Shown here: in pieces, positions 63,136 through 64,000 of the stretch
Layout: each line of letters begins with the position of its first letter
Position numbering within the stretch: position 1 is the stretch's first letter
From: Ruminococcus turbiniformis
Lineage (GTDB): Bacteria; Bacillota; Clostridia; Lachnospirales; Lachnospiraceae
Direction of reading: 5' to 3'
Assembly: GCF_020687545.1 (NCBI RefSeq)
Contig: NZ_JAJEQX010000002.1
Span: 62,001-126,000, forward strand
Length of the DNA: 64,000 bases
Made by a program: the position numbers and the translations under genes
The notes under the pieces: model-generated
The model's input: only the letters and a program-made list of their open reading frames with translations
What the model was told of the DNA's origin: nothing
Databases searched by the model: none

Positions 63136-64000
63136 TCAGCCAAAGAACACTGAACCGCTTTCCTCCTGATATTTCAGCATATCCTCCTGCGCGATTTCAG
63201 CCGCTTCCTTTGCACTCATACTGTAAAGCGCATTCTGAATCATCGTGGAGACAATCTCTTTTGCCTCTCCCGAGAGAGCAATCTCCGGTTTTGCAGTTGA
63301 AATCACTTCATCAGAAAATACGGCCGCATTGTCATTGCTGTAATAGATGTCTTCACCTGCTTCGATTACGGAATTTCTCATGGAGTATGAGAATTTTGCC
63401 TCCGTGTCAAACTCTTTTACATGATCTACATTCAGCCACAGCCATGATATAAAGTCTTTTGCTCCGGCAATCTCTTCCTCGCTGCTCTGGTTGCTTACAA
63501 GAACATTCCATCCGCCTGAAACACTGGCGCTGTTCCCTCCTTCTTCCGGAGCCGGAAGGGGAACTACTCCGTATTTTTCCGGGTCCGCACGCAGAACTGA
63601 CCAGCTTCCGTTAATCTGCATCGCAGTCTCGCCGTTCGTCAGAATTGAGATATCTGAAACGGATCTTCCGGGAGTCTCATTGCAGTTTCCTGAATCAAGC
63701 AGATCTTTCCAAAGTGAAAGCGCATTGATCACTTCCTCTGAATTGAGATTTGCCATGCCGTCCTCGGTAAACAAAGTACCTCCCTGCATCCAGACAAACG
63801 GATAAAACGTAAAGCACTGCCAGTCTCCTTTGTCAACTTCAAAGGTAAATCCTGAATAATCATCCGTGTTTAATGCGGCAGCTGCTTCTTTTAATTCCTC
63901 CCATGTAGTCGGCGGTTCGATTCCATGTTCCGCAAGAATCTCTTTATTGTAATAGAGCGCTACAAGATCACTGTCCAACGGAAGGCCGTAAATATGTCCG
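63136..64000 (-). CDS. Extracellular solute-binding protein (partial)
   Basis: About 288 C-terminal residues; the gene continues beyond 64000, and the apparent TTG at 63978 is an internal Leu (GLPLDSDLVALYYNKE). Family-1 binding-protein features are TTWEELKEAAAAL, NGETAMQINGSW and GGWNVLVSNQS. It is the first gene of the transport locus and presumably lipid-anchored. Its ligand is probably a furanose-containing oligosaccharide. Confidence 0.9.
   Translation of the reverse strand, partial: GHIYGLPLDSDLVALYYNKEILAEHGIEPPTTWEELKEAAAALNTDDYSGFTFEVDKGDWQCFTFYPFVWMQGGTLFTEDGMANLNSEEVINALSLWKDLLDSGNCNETPGRSVSDISILTNGETAMQINGSWSVLRADPEKYGVVPLPAPEEGGNSASVSGGWNVLVSNQSSEEEIAGAKDFISWLWLNVDHVKEFDTEAKFSYSMRNSVIEAGEDIYYSNDNAAVFSDEVISTAKPEIALSGEAKEIVSTMIQNALYSMSAKEAAEIAQEDMLKYQEESGSVFFG

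Noticed and set aside
1-64000. tRNA, rRNA or CRISPR loci
   Set aside because: No cloverleaf with CCA-type end, no rRNA segment and no regularly spaced repeat was seen in the gaps read.

Overview
The window looks like the chromosome of a low- to mid-GC Firmicute of the Lachnospiraceae (Clostridium cluster XIVa). This rests on gene content and order: a short-form HisG with HisZ, a radC-mreBCD-PBP2-minCDE-rodA-mgsA cluster, a B12-radical-SAM/DUF2344/RNase G/L21/Prp/L27/Obg cluster with the Prp-cleaved N-extension on L27, a lexA/yneA-type SOS pair, and strong AGGAGG ribosome binding sites with several GTG and TTG starts. Genus cannot be fixed from the sequence alone. No rRNA, tRNA, CRISPR array or intact insertion sequence was seen.

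Layout. 0.1-3.1 kb: a short-chain dehydrogenase, a two-TM protein, an RluA-type pseudouridine synthase and RecU. 3.1-8.4 kb: a histidine operon hisZ-G-D-B ending in a three-part protein (degenerate HisA/HisF barrel + HisI + HisE). 8.6-17.7 kb: a response regulator, an intramembrane-sensing-type histidine kinase and two MacB/FtsX-type ABC modules, resembling peptide-antibiotic sensing and resistance loci. 17.8-18.4 kb: gene debris (frameshifted RelB/DinJ antitoxin, YoeB toxin cut at 31 codons, tail of a PatB-type lyase). 18.6-22.8 kb: LysR regulator, SDR oxidoreductase and a secreted papain-like protease with a VPDTG sorting signal. 23.1-33.3 kb: the radical-SAM/rng/lysC/rplU-prp-rpmA-obgE-yhbY-nadD-yqeK-rsfS run, all on +. 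33.4-36.2 kb: lexA and a divergent YneA-like LysM protein around four SOS boxes, then a XerS-like recombinase. 36.2-44.5 kb: a possibly split FUSC-like membrane protein, a TtcA-like protein, a cytidylate-kinase-like protein and the rluD-lspA-ylmH-sepF-yggS-HlyD cluster. 44.7-55.1 kb: the cell-shape and division-site cluster, all on -. 55.2-56.8 kb: an FAD dehydrogenase. 56.9-64.0 kb: a carbohydrate locus (binding protein, two permeases, GH172, Gfo/Idh, GH127) on -, running off the right edge.

Coding strand is almost purely + up to 33.3 kb and almost purely - from 38.2 kb, so the two halves converge on a 5-kb mixed zone that holds the Xer recombinase and a 28-bp inverted repeat. This is what a replication terminus looks like locally. 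The mre-min cluster and the rplU-obg cluster, which adjoin in Bacillus and many clostridia, here lie on opposite sides of that zone and face each other, which suggests an inversion across it.

Most notable for follow-up: the HisF-like pseudo-barrel fused to HisIE, the convergent Xer zone, the GH172/GH127 transport locus, the altered LSGGG signature in one ABC ATPase, the decayed toxin-antitoxin/PatB segment, and degenerate tandem repeats that duplicate the 3' ends of lexA and the rluD-like gene.
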